DNA from: Pleurodeles waltl
Lineage: Eukaryota > Chordata > Amphibia > Caudata > Salamandridae
NCBI RefSeq assembly: GCF_031143425.1
Contig: NW_027150022.1
Location: forward strand, 1 to 64,000
Length of the DNA stretch: 64,000 bases
Reading direction: 5' to 3'
Each line of letters opens with the position of its first letter. Positions within the stretch are counted from its first letter, which is position 1. This document shows positions 21,860 through 36,364 of this stretch, one piece after another. Position numbers and translations under genes: made by a program. The notes under the pieces are model-generated. The model had not been told where the DNA came from. It saw only the letters and a list, made by a program, of their open reading frames with translations, and ran no database searches.

Positions 21860-24800
21860 CTTGTACAGGGGTTCGAATCCAGCCCATGCCATTAAAATGC
21901 CTTTAGTTGGAAAAAATATAGCTTTTGATTTTTTTTATTTAGAAATATTATTTTTACGTTAAAAAAATACAGGAACAATTGAAATATATTTTCTGCATTA
22001 ATGGCCCGAATTTCGAAATTTTAAATCCGCCCCCACCTCCTTTTGCTCAAGTAGGTAAAATAGGAGCAGGCCTTATCTTCATTTATCAATGTATTCGTTT
22101 TTTTCATCTAATTGGTGTTTTGGAAAACTAAGCTGTATTATGTGAGGAGGGTGCCATTCACATAATAAAATAGGTTGAATAGTGTTGATTTTTCATTTTG
22201 AAATGCTGTGTAAGGTTGTGTGCAGGTGAAAGAGCCTTTATTAGCTGCAGTCAGAAGGTAGCATGTTGAATTTTTGAAGAGATAGAAAAGGACAAAGTCA
22301 GGCCTTTGGTTGACTATTTCTTCAAGATGCATGGTGCAGCAAGTGTAGGGATGGAGCAGCTGGCTTGCCATGGCACGGCATGGATTGGCCTGGCCTGGCA
22401 TGGCCTGGCGTGCTGTGCTGCGCTGCGCTGTGCTGCGCCGTGCCATGGCAGGGCTCTGGGACTGGGACTTTAAACATCCCAGTCTTAGTCTGCAGCCTTT
22501 ACAGTAAGCCCACAAACGCCCACGAACGCCCAGGTTCTGTATAGAGGATGACTGCAGGTACTTTTGGACCCTGCTAAGTGAGGGTGGGGTCCTTATCTGA
22601 AGGCCTTCAGGCGGAAAAATCCTTAGACTAAGACAGTTTGGCAACTTTAGAAATCTGCTGAAGATCATTTGTTGAAGGTCGTATCACAGCAGAAGCTCAG
22701 CAAAGTAGGCATGGGAGAACATTATTTGCATAGGACAGCCCCTTTCTCAATCCAATTATTATGCTGCAGTTGCCATGTAGGATTACTAGAGGGCAGCAGT
22801 ATGAACATAAATCCACAGAGAGGCTTTAAATCTGCTTGCTGAACTACCTCTTGTTCTTGTTGGTTTTTTAATGAGCCATTTAGAGTGGAGGACTGGAATG
22901 ACTGAGTGAATGAGTATTGAGGAATGATTGGCCTGTATTTCTAGTGAAGGGGGTGCGGGATTTGGAAGGAAAACTACAAGATAAAAGTTCCAAGGCATAG
23001 ATGCATGGAAGAATATTCACGCCAAAATGAATAAACTTACACCATCTCAAAGCTTCCATGTGCGATATGATTCTTTGCAGGATGAAAGATTTGCCATGTT
23101 TGGTTCATAAATGTGCACAGTTGGTGAGTCTCTTGCCAGAATATCAGTAGCACACTCTTTAGATGTGTCCTTGCAGGCGAAATGTCAGGCACTCTTTTGG
23201 AGTTATGAGGCCTAGAAAAACCATCCAAAAGAGACCTTATAACGTGTCCTGCAATGGGACAATGAAATCATGGGGAGACCATCCCCCAAGAATCCTAACA
23301 TGTTCCTTGTTTCTTCTCTCGATACCATAACCACAGGAGGCTTGTGCGAGGCATCTTTTGGTTGGTAATAGAAACTGTCAGAAACCTTCTCCCGAAGTCC
23401 TCTCCTCCCCCATTGCCCCTAACCTTTTGTGGTACCCCTGCCCCAAATGAAGGGCGCAATAAACAAGAATGTGGGTAGGCACCCCCCCACCCCACAAAAA
23501 AAACACACTGCATCAGTCTGAGCCTCTTGGCACCCCTTTGATAATGCACCACAACACCCCTTTTGACACTGCTCCCCAAAATTTGACTTCTTCAACACCC
23601 CCCCCGAGATTGGAACCCCATCCTTTGTAATCACCCCGTTTGGGTGCAAGGGGGTGGATTCTAACTTGTTCACCCCCATTGGCTCTGCTCCACAGTTCTC
23701 CCTCTCCTGCACGCCCTCTTGCTGTCTGGCCTAGACTGCTCCTGTACCTCTCACCCCTTCCTCTCCTGAATCCCTGGGATGTGACCCATTCTTGCTCTCT
23801 CCCCCTCTATGCTGCCCCCCATCTTTCTCCTCTAAATCCCCCAACTACCTCTCTGCCTACCCCACCCCCAGGCTGCATCTTCTCCCCCTCTCTCAACCTG
23901 CCCTTCTTTCACCCCATCTCCACCTCTCTGAGCTTGCCCTTCTTGCTCTACCCCCCCCTCCAATTCCCCCGTAGGCTCCACCTAGTTCTCATCTCTCTGT
24001 CTTTCTTGCCCCCCACCACCCTCCTATGCTCCGCCTACTCCCAGAGACTGCTCTTTCCCCCCCCCTAGGCTCCACCTACTCCCCCTCTCTCTGCCCTTCT
24101 TCTCCCCCCCTACTGCCCTCCTAGGCTCCACCTACTCCCCCTCTCTCCCCTCCCCGCCCCCCCCCTAGGCTCCACCTAGTTCCCCGCTCTCTGCCCCCCC
24201 CACACCTCCTCTCTCTGCCTGCCCTTACACCCCCTCTCTGAGCCTGCCCTTCTTGCTCTGCCCCCCTAGGCTCCGCCTAGTTCCCCTCTCTCTGCCCTTC
24301 TTGCCCCCCTACTCCCACTCTCTGAGTCTGCTCTTCCTCCCCCCCCATTTCCCCCACTAGGCTCTGCCTATTTCCCCTCTCTCTGCCCCCGTACTGCCTT
24401 CCTATGCTCCGCCTATTCCTCCTCTCTCTGCCTGCCCTTCTTGCCCACCCCTACTGCCCTCCTACTCCCCCTCTCTCAGCCTGCCCTTCTTGCTTACCCC
24501 CCCTCCTTACTCACCACCTATACTCCCTCTCTTCCCACTCTGGACCTATCCTTGCCCCTTCTGCGTGTGTGCACACACACTCAGCAACCACTCTGCAATC
24601 CACCATTCACCATGCAGGCACAACTCCAGCCATGCTCTATACACACATGCACACACACACACACACACAGACACACAGACACAGTACTTACCAATTGACG
24701 AGTCATCTCTGACTTACCTCTGCTTTGCCGCCATCAATCACCTGGTGCCGAGCCCGGGATTTGAACCCTGGTTGTCTGGCTGGAAGGCAGGAACTTACCC

Positions 24801-25497
24801 ACTGGACCACACTGGCTTCCATGTCTTTAGCTTGTCAAATCGTCCCTATATCATGGCTGTGAATTATTCTCTGCAGTGGAAGCCATAAGCAATGACACCA
24901 CGGCCTTTGTTTGGCTGATAGGGTCTCTTGCACAGTGAAAACCTATCAAGGAGTTGTAGCGCAGTGGCAACGTCAAGTGCCTTTGGTGCAGCAGGCTATT
25001 CCTATACAGGGGTTCAAATCCGGCCACCGGCCTTAAAAATGCTTTTAGATGGAAAAAATACAGCTTTTGATTTTTTTAATTTAGAAATATTATTTTTACT
25101 TTAAAAAAATTCAGGAACAATTTAAATATATTTTGTGCATTAATGGTCTAAATTTCGAAATTTTAAATCCGCCCCCCACCTCCTTTTGCTCAAGTAGGTA
25201 AAAAAAGAGCAAAGCCTTATCTTCATTTATCAATGTATTCGTTTTTTCTTCTAATTGGTGTTTTGGAGAAGCCAAATATGGCTGGGGGCGGCAAAACTAA
25301 GCTGTATTATGTGAGGAGGGTGCCATTCACAGAATAAAATAGGCTAATCATGGTTACGAAGTGTTCTCTGCAGTGGAAACCATGAGCAACGACATCATGG
25401 CCTTTGTGTGGCTGATAGGGTCTCTTGCACTGCTAAAACCCATGAAGGAGTTGTAGCGCAGTGGCAAGGTCAAGTGCCTTTGGTGCAGCAGACTATC
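21860..25497 (+). repeat. Unit 7, family A', 3638 bp
   Basis: A' marker at 23594, with the following C-run one base shorter (C8 rather than C9), a length shared with unit 8. Ten CA repeats. Minus head 24745-24820; plus heads 24950-25032 and 25447-25528. Positional partner of unit 16, but it lacks unit 16's changes at unit positions 750 and 849. Confidence 0.94.
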
Positions 25498-28400
25498 CTT
25501 GTACAGGGGTTCGAATCCAGCCCATGCCATTAAAATGCCTTTAGTTGGAAAAAATATAGCTTTTGATTTTTTTTATTTAGAAATATTATTTTTACGTTAA
25601 AAAAATACAGGAACAATTGAAATATATTTTCTGCATTAATGGCCCGAATTTCGAAATTTTAAATCCGCCCCCACCTCCTTTTGCTCAAGTAGGTAAAATA
25701 GGAGCAGGCCTTATCTTCATTTATCAATGTATTCGTTTTTTTCATCTAATTGGTGTTTTGGAAAACTAAGCTGTATTATGTGAGGAGGGTGCCATTCACA
25801 TAATAAAATAGGTTGAATAGTGTTGATTTTTCATTTTGAAATGCTGTGTAAGGTTGTGTGCAGGTGAAAGAGCCTTTATTAGCTGCAGTCAGAAGGTAGC
25901 ATGTTGAATTTTTGAAGAGATAGAAAAGGACAAAGTCAGGCCTTTGGTTGACTATTTCTTCAAGATGCATGGTGCAGCAAGTGTAGGGATGGAGCAGCTG
26001 GCTTGCCATGGCACGGCATGGATTGGCCTGGCCTGGCATGGCCTGGCGTGCTGTGCTGCGCTGCGCTGTGCTGCGCCGTGCCATGGCAGGGCTCTGGGAC
26101 TGGGACTTTAAACATCCCAGTCTTAGTCTGCAGCCTTTACAGTAAGCCCACAAACGCCCACGAACGCCCAGGTTCTGTATAGAGGATGACTGCAGGTACT
26201 TTTGGACCCTGCTAAGTGAGGGTGGGGTCCTTATCTGAAGGCCTTCAGGCGGAAAAATCCTTAGACTAAGACAGTTTGGCAACTTTAGAAATCTGCTGAA
26301 GATCATTTGTTGAAGGTCGTATCACAGCAGAAGCTCAGCAAAGTAGGCATGGGAGAACATTATTTGCATAGGACAGCCCCTTTCTCAATCCAATTATTAT
26401 GCTGCAGTTGCCATGTAGGATTACTAGAGGGCAGCAGTATGAACATAAATCCACAGAGAGGCTTTAAATCTGCTTGCTGAACTACCTCTTGTTCTTGTTG
26501 GTTTTTTAATGAGCCATTTAGAGTGGAGGACTGGAATGACTGAGTGAATGAGTATTGAGGAATGATTGGCCTGTATTTCTAGTGAAGGGGGTGCGGGATT
26601 TGGAAGGAAAACTACAAGATAAAAGTTCCAAGGCATAGATGCATGGAAGAATATTCACGCCAAAATGAATAAACTTACACCATCTCAAAGCTTCCATGTG
26701 CGATATGATTCTTTGCAGGATGAAAGATTTGCCATGTTTGGTTCATAAATGTGCACAGTTGGTGAGTCTCTTGCCAGAATATCAGTAGCACACTCTTTAG
26801 ATGTGTCCTTGCAGGCGAAATGTCAGGCACTCTTTTGGAGTTATGAGGCCTAGAAAAACCATCCAAAAGAGACCTTATAACGTGTCCTGCAATGGGACAA
26901 TGAAATCATGGGGAGACCATCCCCCAAGAATCCTAACATGTTCCTTGTTTCTTCTCTCGATACCATAACCACAGGAGGCTTGTGCGAGGCATCTTTTGGT
27001 TGGTAATAGAAACTGTCAGAAACCTTCTCCCGAAGTCCTCTCCTCCCCCATTGCCCCTAACCTTTTGTGGTACCCCTGCCCCAAATGAAGGGCGCAATAA
27101 ACAAGAATGTGGGTAGGCACCCCCCCACCCCACAAAAAAAACACACTGCATCAGTCTGAGCCTCTTGGCACCCCTTTGATAATGCACCACAACACCCCTT
27201 TTGACACTGCTCCCCAAAATTTGACTTCTTCAACACCCCCCCCGAGATTGGAACCCCATCCTTTGTAATCACCCCGTTTGGGTGCAAGGGGGTGGATTCT
27301 AACTTGTTCACCCCCATTGGCTCTGCTCCACAGTTCTCCCTCTCCTGCACGCCCTCTTGCTGTCTGGCCTAGACTGCTCCTGTACCTCTCACCCCTTCCT
27401 CTCCTGAATCCCTGGGATGTGACCCATTCTTGCTCTCTCCCCCTCTATGCTGCCCCCCATCTTTCTCCTCTAAATCCCCCAACTACCTCTCTGCCTACCC
27501 CACCCCCAGGCTGCATCTTCTCCCCCTCTCTCAACCTGCCCTTCTTTCACCCCATCTCCACCTCTCTGAGCTTGCCCTTCTTGCTCTACCCCCCCCTCCA
27601 ATTCCCCCGTAGGCTCCACCTAGTTCTCATCTCTCTGTCTTTCTTGCCCCCCACCACCCTCCTATGCTCCGCCTACTCCCAGAGACTGCTCTTTCCCCCC
27701 CCCTAGGCTCCACCTACTCCCCCTCTCTCTGCCCTTCTTCTCCCCCCCTACTGCCCTCCTAGGCTCCACCTACTCCCCCTCTCTCCCCTCCCCGCCCCCC
27801 CCCTAGGCTCCACCTAGTTCCCCGCTCTCTGCCCCCCCCACACCTCCTCTCTCTGCCTGCCCTTACACCCCCTCTCTGAGCCTGCCCTTCTTGCTCTGCC
27901 CCCCTAGGCTCCGCCTAGTTCCCCTCTCTCTGCCCTTCTTGCCCCCCTACTCCCACTCTCTGAGTCTGCTCTTCCTCCCCCCCCATTTCCCCCACTAGGC
28001 TCTGCCTATTTCCCCTCTCTCTGCCCCCGTACTGCCTTCCTATGCTCCGCCTATTCCTCCTCTCTCTGCCTGCCCTTCTTGCCCACCCCTACTGCCCTCC
28101 TACTCCCCCTCTCTCAGCCTGCCCTTCTTGCTTACCCCCCCTCCTTACTCACCACCTATACTCCCTCTCTTCCCACTCTGGACCTATCCTTGCCCCTTCT
28201 GCGTGTGTGCACACACACTCAGCAACCACTCTGCAATCCACCATTCACCATGCAGGCACAACTCCAGCCATGCTCTATACACACATGCACACACACACAC
28301 ACACAGACACAGTACTTACCAATTGACGAGTCATCTCTGACTTACCTCTGCTTTGCCGCCATCAATCACCTGGTGCCGAGCCCGGGATTTGAACCCTGGT

Positions 28401-29125
28401 TGTCTGGCTGGAAGGCAGGAACTTACCCACTGGACCACACTGGCTTCCATGTCTTTAGCTTGTCAAATCGTCCCTATATCATGACTGTGAATTATTCTCT
28501 GCAGTGGAAGCCATAAGCAATGACACCACGGCCTTTGTTTGGCTGATAGGGTCTCTTGCACAGTGAAAACCTATCAAGGAGTTGTAGCGCAGTGGCAACG
28601 TCAAGTGCCTTTGGTGCAGCAGGCTATTCCTATACAGGGGTTCAAATCCGGCCACCGGCCTTAAAAATGCTTTTAGATGGAAAAAATACAGCTTTTGATT
28701 TTTTTAATTTAGAAATATTATTTTTACTTTAAAAAAATTCAGGAACAATTTAAATATATTTTGTGCATTAATGGTCTAAATTTCGAAATTTTAAATCCGC
28801 CCCCCACCTCCTTTTGCTCAAGTAGGTAAAAAAAGAGCAAAGCCTTATCTTCATTTATCAATGTATTCGTTTTTTCTTCTAATTGGTGTTTTGGAGAAGC
28901 CAAATATGGCTGGGGGCGGCAAAACTAAGCTGTATTATGTGAGGAGGGTGCCATTCACAGAATAAAATAGGCTAATCATGGTTACGAAGTGTTCTCTGCA
29001 GTGGAAACCATGAGCAACGACATCATGGCCTTTGTGTGGCTGATAGGGTCTCTTGCACTGCTAAAACCCATGAAGGAGTTGTAGCGCAGTGGCAAGGTCA
29101 AGTGCCTTTGGTGCAGCAGACTATC
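25498..29125 (+). repeat. Unit 8, family A', short CA tail, 3628 bp
   Basis: A' marker at 27232 and C8 run as in unit 7, but the tail after the CA tract lacks 8 bp, a feature shared with units 9-11. It is therefore transitional between the two groups. Nine CA repeats. Private G-to-A near 28485 (ATCATGACTG). Minus head 28373-28448; plus heads 28578-28660 and 29075-29156. Confidence 0.94.
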
Positions 29126-32100
29126 CTTGTACAGGGGTTCGAATCCAGCCCATGCCATTAAAATGCCTTTAGTTGGAAAAAATATAGCTTTTGATTTTTT
29201 TTATTTAGAAATATTATTTTTACGTTAAAAAAATACAGGAACAATTGAAATATATTTTCTGCATTAATGGCCCGAATTTCGAAATTTTAAATCCGCCCCC
29301 ACCTCCTTTTGCTCAAGTAGGTAAAATAGGAGCAGGCCTTATCTTCATTTATCAATGTATTCGTTTTTTTCATCTAATTGGTGTTTTGGAAAACTAAGCT
29401 GTATTATGTGAGGAGGGTGCCATTCACATAATAAAATAGGTTGAATAGTGTTGATTTTTCATTTTGAAATGCTGTGTAAGGTTGTGTGCAGGTGAAAGAG
29501 CCTTTATTAGCTGCAGTCAGAAGGTAGCATGTTGAATTTTTGAAGAGATAGAAAAGGACAAAGTCAGGCCTTTGGTTGACTATTTCTTCAAGATGCATGG
29601 TGCAGCAAGTGTAGGGATGGAGCAGCTGGCTTGCCATGGCACGGCATGGATTGGCCTGGCCTGGCATGGCCTGGCGTGCTGTGCTGCGCTGCGCTGTGCT
29701 GCGCCGTGCCATGGCAGGGCTCTGGGACTGGGACTTTAAACATCCCAGTCTTAGTCTGCAGCCTTTACAGTAAGCCCACGAACGCCCAGGTTCTGTATAG
29801 AGGATGACTGCAGGTACTTTTGGACCCTGCTAAGTGAGGGTGGGGTCCTTATCTGAAGGCCTTCAGGCGGAAAAATCCTTAGACTAAGACAGTTTGGCAA
29901 CTTTAGAAATCTGCTGAAGATCATTTGTTGAAGGTCGTATCACAGCAGAAGCTCAGCAAAGTAAGCATGGGAGAACATTATTTGCATAGGACAGCCCCTT
30001 TCTCAATCCAATTATTATGCTGCAGTTGCCATGTAGGATTACTAGAGGGCAGCAGTATGAACATAAATCCACAGAGAGGCTTTAAATCTGCTTGCTGAAC
30101 TACCTCTTGTTCTTGTTGGTTTTTTAATGAGCCATTTAGAGTGGAGGACTGGAATGACTGAGTGAATGAGTATTGAGGAATGATTGGCCTGTATTTCTAG
30201 TGAAGGGGGTGCGGGATTTGGAAGGAAAACTACAAGATAAAAGTTCCAAGGCATAGATGCATGGAAGAATATTCACGCCAAAATGAATAAACTTACACCA
30301 TCTCAAAGCTTCCATGTGCGATATGATTCTTTGCAGGATGAAAGATTTGCCATGTTTGGTTCATAAATGTGCACAGTTGGTGAGTCTCTTGCCAGAATAT
30401 CAGTAGCACACTCTTTAGATGTGTCCTTGCAGGCGAAATGTCAGGCACTCTTTTGGAGTTATGAGGCCTAGAAAAACCATCCAAAAGAGACCTTATAACG
30501 TGTCCTGCAATGGGACAATGAAATCATGGGGAGACCATCCCCCAAGAATCCTAACATGTTCCTTGTTTCTTCTCTCGATACCATAACCACAGGAGGCTTG
30601 TGCGAGGCATCTTTTGGTTGGTAATAGAAACTGTCAGAAACCTTCTCCCGAAGTCCTCTCCTCCCCCATTGCCCCTAACCTTTTGTGGTACCCCTGCCCC
30701 AAATGAAGGGCGCAATAAACAAGAATGTGGGTAGGCACCCCCCCACCCCACAAAAAAAACACACTGCATCAGTCTGAGCCTCTTGGCACCCCTTTGATAA
30801 TGCACCACAACACCCCTTTTGACACTGCTCCCCAAAATTTGACTTCTTCCACACCCCCCCCCGAGATTGGAACCCCATCCTTTGTAATCACCCCGTTTGG
30901 GTGCAAGGGGGTGGATTCTAACTTGTTCACCCCCATTGGCTCTGCTCCACAGTTCTCCCTCTCCTGCACGCCCTCTTGCTGTCTGGCCTAGACTGCTCCT
31001 GTACCTCTCACCCCTTCCTCTCCTGAATCCCTGGGATGTGACCCATTCTTGCTCTCTCCCCCTCTATGCTGCCCCCCATCTTTCTCCTCTAAATCCCCCA
31101 ACTACCTCTCTGCCTACCCCACCCCCAGGCTGCATCTTCTCCCCCTCTCTCAACCTGCCCTTCTTTCACCCCATCTCCACCTCTCTGAGCTTGCCCTTCT
31201 TGCTCTACCCCCCCCTCCAATTCCCCCGTAGGCTCCACCTAGTTCTCATCTCTCTGTCTTTCTTGCCCCCCACCACCCTCCTATGCTCCGCCTACTCCCA
31301 GAGACTGCTCTTTCCCCCCCCCTAGGCTCCACCTACTCCCCCTCTCTCTGCCCTTCTTCTCCCCCCCTACTGCCCTCCTAGGCTCCACCTACTCCCCCTC
31401 TCTCCCCTCCCCGCCCCCCCCCTAGGCTCCACCTAGTTCCCCGCTCTCTGCCCCCCCCACACCTCCTCTCTCTGCCTGCCCTTACACCCCCTCTCTGAGC
31501 CTGCCCTTCTTGCTCTGCCCCCCTAGGCTCCGCCTAGTTCCCCTCTCTCTGCCCTTCTTGCCCCCCTACTCCCACTCTCTGAGTCTGCTCTTCCTCCCCC
31601 CCCATTTCCCCCACTAGGCTCTGCCTATTTCCCCTCTCTCTGCCCCCGTACTGCCTTCCTATGCTCCGCCTATTCCTCCTCTCTCTGCCTGCCCTTCTTG
31701 CCCACCCCTACTGCCCTCCTACTCCCCCTCTCTCAGCCTGCCCTTCTTGCTTACCCCCCCTCCTTACTCACCACCTATACTCCCTCTCTTCCCACTCTGG
31801 ACCTATCCTTGCCCCTTCTGCGTGTGTGCACACACACTCAGCAACCACTCTGCAATCCACCATTCACCATGCAGGCACAACTCCAGCCATGCTCTATACA
31901 CACATGCACACACACACACACACAGACACAGTACTTACCAATTGACGAGTCATCTCTGACTTACCTCTGCTTTGCCGCCATCAATCACCTGGTGCCGAGC
32001 CCGGGATTTGAACCCTGGTTGTCTGGCTGGAAGGCAGGAACTTACCCACTGGACCACACTGGCTTCCATGTCTTTAGCTTGTCAAATCGTCCCTATATCA

Positions 32101-32744
32101 TGGCTGTGAATTATTCTCTGCAGTGGAAGCCATAAGCAATGACACCACGGCCTTTGTTTGGCTGATAGGGTCTCTTGCACAGTGAAAACCTATCAAGGAG
32201 TTGTAGCGCAGTGGCAACGTCAAGTGCCTTTGGTGCAGCAGGCTATTCCTATACAGGGGTTCAAATCCGGCCACCGGCCTTAAAAATGCTTTTAGATGGA
32301 AAAAATACAGCTTTTGATTTTTTTAATTTAGAAATATTATTTTTACTTTAAAAAAATTCAGGAACAATTTAAATATATTTTGTGCATTAATGGTCTAAAT
32401 TTCGAAATTTTAAATCCGCCCCCCACCTCCTTTTGCTCAAGTAGGTAAAAAAAGAGCAAAGCCTTATCTTCATTTATCAATGTATTCGTTTTTTCTTCTA
32501 ATTGGTGTTTTGGAGAAGCCAAATATGGCTGGGGGCGGCAAAACTAAGCTGTATTATGTGAGGAGGGTGCCATTCACAGAATAAAATAGGCTAATCATGG
32601 TTACGAAGTGTTCTCTGCAGTGGAAACCATGAGCAACGACATCATGGCCTTTGTGTGGCTGATAGGGTCTCTTGCACTGCTAAAACCCATGAAGGAGTTG
32701 TAGCGCAGTGGCAAGGTCAAGTGCCTTTGGTGCAGCAGACTATC
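29126..32744 (+). repeat. Unit 9, family A, short, 3619 bp
   Basis: Shortest unit. It has lost one of the two 10-bp direct repeats near 29775 and has the short CA tail with nine CA. A at unit position 849. Minus head 31992-32067; plus heads 32197-32279 and 32694-32775. Confidence 0.94.
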
Positions 32745-35700
32745 CTTGTACAGGGGTTCGAATCCAGCCCATGCCATTAAAATGCCTTTAGTTGGAAAAA
32801 ATATAGCTTTTGATTTTTTTTATTTAGAAATATTATTTTTACGTTAAAAAAATACAGGAACAATTGAAATATATTTTCTGCATTAATGGCCCGAATTTCG
32901 AAATTTTAAATCCGCCCCCACCTCCTTTTGCTCAAGTAGGTAAAATAGGAGCAGGCCTTATCTTCATTTATCAATGTATTCGTTTTTTTCATCTAATTGG
33001 TGTTTTGGAAAACTAAGCTGTATTATGTGAGGAGGGTGCCATTCACATAATAAAATAGGTTGAATAGTGTTGATTTTTCATTTTGAAATGCTGTGTAAGG
33101 TTGTGTGCAGGTGAAAGAGCCTTTATTAGCTGCAGTCAGAAGGTAGCATGTTGAATTTTTGAAGAGATAGAAAAGGACAAAGTCAGGCCTTTGGTTGACT
33201 ATTTCTTCAAGATGCATGGTGCAGCAAGTGTAGGGATGGAGCAGCTGGCTTGCCATGGCACGGCATGGATTGGCCTGGCCTGGCATGGCCTGGCGTGCTG
33301 TGCTGCGCTGCGCTGTGCTGCGCCGTGCCATGGCAGGGCTCTGGGACTGGGACTTTAAACATCCCAGTCTTAGTCTGCAGCCTTTACAGTAAGCCCACGA
33401 ACGCCCAGGTTCTGTATAGAGGATGACTGCAGGTACTTTTGGACCCTGCTAAGTGAGGGTGGGGTCCTTATCTGAAGGCCTTCAGGCGGAAAAATCCTTA
33501 GACTAAGACAGTTTGGCAACTTTAGAAATCTGCTGAAGATCATTTGTTGAAGGTCGTATCACAGCAGAAGCTCAGCAAAGTAAGCATGGGAGAACATTAT
33601 TTGCATAGGACAGCCCCTTTCTCAATCCAATTATTATGCTGCAGTTGCCATGTAGGATTACTAGAGGGCAGCAGTATGAACATAAATCCACAGAGAGGCT
33701 TTAAATCTGCTTGCTGAACTACCTCTTGTTCTTGTTGGTTTTTTAATGAGCCATTTAGAGTGGAGGACTGGAATGACTGAGTGAATGAGTATTGAGGAAT
33801 GATTGGCCTGTATTTCTAGTGAAGGGGGTGCGGGATTTGGAAGGAAAACTACAAGATAAAAGTTCCAAGGCATAGATGCATGGAAGAATATTCACGCCAA
33901 AATGAATAAACTTACACCATCTCAAAGCTTCCATGTGCGATATGATTCTTTGCAGGATGAAAGATTTGCCATGTTTGGTTCATAAATGTGCACAGTTGGT
34001 GAGTCTCTTGCCAGAATATCAGTAGCACACTCTTTAGATGTGTCCTTGCAGGCGAAATGTCAGGCACTCTTTTGGAGTTATGAGGCCTAGAAAAACCATC
34101 CAAAAGAGACCTTATAACGTGTCCTGCAATGGGACAATGAAATCATGGGGAGACCATCCCCCAAGAATCCTAACATGTTCCTTGTTTCTTCTCTCGATAC
34201 CATAACCACAGGAGGCTTGTGCGAGGCATCTTTTGGTTGGTAATAGAAACTGTCAGAAACCTTCTCCCGAAGTCCTCTCCTCCCCCATTGCCCCTAACCT
34301 TTTGTGGTACCCCTGCCCCAAATGAAGGGCGCAATAAACAAGAATGTGGGTAGGCACCCCCCCACCCCACAAAAAAAACACACTGCATCAGTCTGAGCCT
34401 CTTGGCACCCCTTTGATAATGCACCACAACACCCCTTTTGACACTGCTCCCCAAAATTTGACTTCTTCCACACCCCCCCCCGAGATTGGAACCCCATCCT
34501 TTGTAATCACCCCGTTTGGGTGCAAGGGGGTGGATTCTAACTTGTTCACCCCCATTGGCTCTGCTCCACAGTTCTCCCTCTCCTGCACGCCCTCTTGCTG
34601 TCTGGCCTAGACTGCTCCTGTACCTCTCACCCCTTCCTCTCCTGAATCCCTGGGATGTGACCCATTCTTGCTCTCTCCCCCTCTATGCTGCCCCCCATCT
34701 TTCTCCTCTAAATCCCCCAACTACCTCTCTGCCTACCCCACCCCCAGGCTGCATCTTCTCCCCCTCTCTCAACCTGCCCTTCTTTCACCCCATCTCCACC
34801 TCTCTGAGCTTGCCCTTCTTGCTCTACCCCCCCCTCCAATTCCCCCGTAGGCTCCACCTAGTTCTCATCTCTCTGTCTTTCTTGCCCCCCACCACCCTCC
34901 TATGCTCCGCCTACTCCCAGAGACTGCTCTTTCCCCCCCCCTAGGCTCCACCTACTCCCCCTCTCTCTGCCCTTCTTCTCCCCCCCTACTGCCCTCCTAG
35001 GCTCCACCTACTCCCCCTCTCTCCCCTCCCCGCCCCCCCCCTAGGCTCCACCTAGTTCCCCGCTCTCTGCCCCCCCCACACCTCCTCTCTCTGCCTGCCC
35101 TTACACCCCCTCTCTGAGCCTGCCCTTCTTGCTCTGCCCCCCTAGGCTCCGCCTAGTTCCCCTCTCTCTGCCCTTCTTGCCCCCCTACTCCCACTCTCTG
35201 AGTCTGCTCTTCCTCCCCCCCCATTTCCCCCACTAGGCTCTGCCTATTTCCCCTCTCTCTGCCCCCGTACTGCCTTCCTATGCTCCGCCTATTCCTCCTC
35301 TCTCTGCCTGCCCTTCTTGCCCACCCCTACTGCCCTCCTACTCCCCCTCTCTCAGCCTGCCCTTCTTGCTTACCCCCCCCTCCTTACTCACCACCTATAC
35401 TCCCTCTCTTCCCACTCTGGACCTATCCTTGCCCCTTCTGCGTGTGTGCACACACACTCAGCAACCACTCTGCAATCCACCATTCACCATGCAGGCACAA
35501 CTCCAGCCATGCTCTATACACACATGCACACACACACACACACAGACACAGTACTTACCAATTGACGAGTCATCTCTGACTTACCTCTGCTTTGCCGCCA
35601 TCAATCACCTGGTGCCGAGCCCGGGATTTGAACCCTGGTTGTCTGGCTGGAAGGCAGGAACTTACCCACTGGACCACACTGGCTTCCATGTCTTTAGCTT

Positions 35701-36364
35701 GTCAAATCGTCCCTATATCATGGCTGTGAATTATTCTCTGCAGTGGAAGCCATAAGCAATGACACCACGGCCTTTGTTTGGCTGATAGGGTCTCTTGCAC
35801 AGTGAAAACCTATCAAGGAGTTGTAGCGCAGTGGCAACGTCAAGTGCCTTTGGTGCAGCAGGCTATTCCTATACAGGGGTTCAAATCCGGCCACCGGCCT
35901 TAAAAATGCTTTTAGATGGAAAAAATACAGCTTTTGATTTTTTTAATTTAGAAATATTATTTTTACTTTAAAAAAATTCAGGAACAATTTAAATATATTT
36001 TGTGCATTAATGGTCTAAATTTCGAAATTTTAAATCCGCCCCCCACCTCCTTTTGCTCAAGTAGGTAAAAAAAGAGCAAAGCCTTATCTTCATTTATCAA
36101 TGTATTCGTTTTTTCTTCTAATTGGTGTTTTGGAGAAGCCAAATATGGCTGGGGGCGGCAAAACTAAGCTGTATTATGTGAGGAGGGTGCCATTCACAGA
36201 ATAAAATAGGCTAATCATGGTTACGAAGTGTTCTCTGCAGTGGAAACCATGAGCAACGACATCATGGCCTTTGTGTGGCTGATAGGGTCTCTTGCACTGC
36301 TAAAACCCATGAAGGAGTTGTAGCGCAGTGGCAAGGTCAAGTGCCTTTGGTGCAGCAGACTATC
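32745..36364 (+). repeat. Unit 10, family A, short, 3620 bp
   Basis: Same 10-bp loss (near 33395) and short CA tail as unit 9, plus one extra C in the run near 35372, which accounts for the 1-bp difference. Minus head 35612-35687; plus heads 35817-35899 and 36314-36395. Confidence 0.94.
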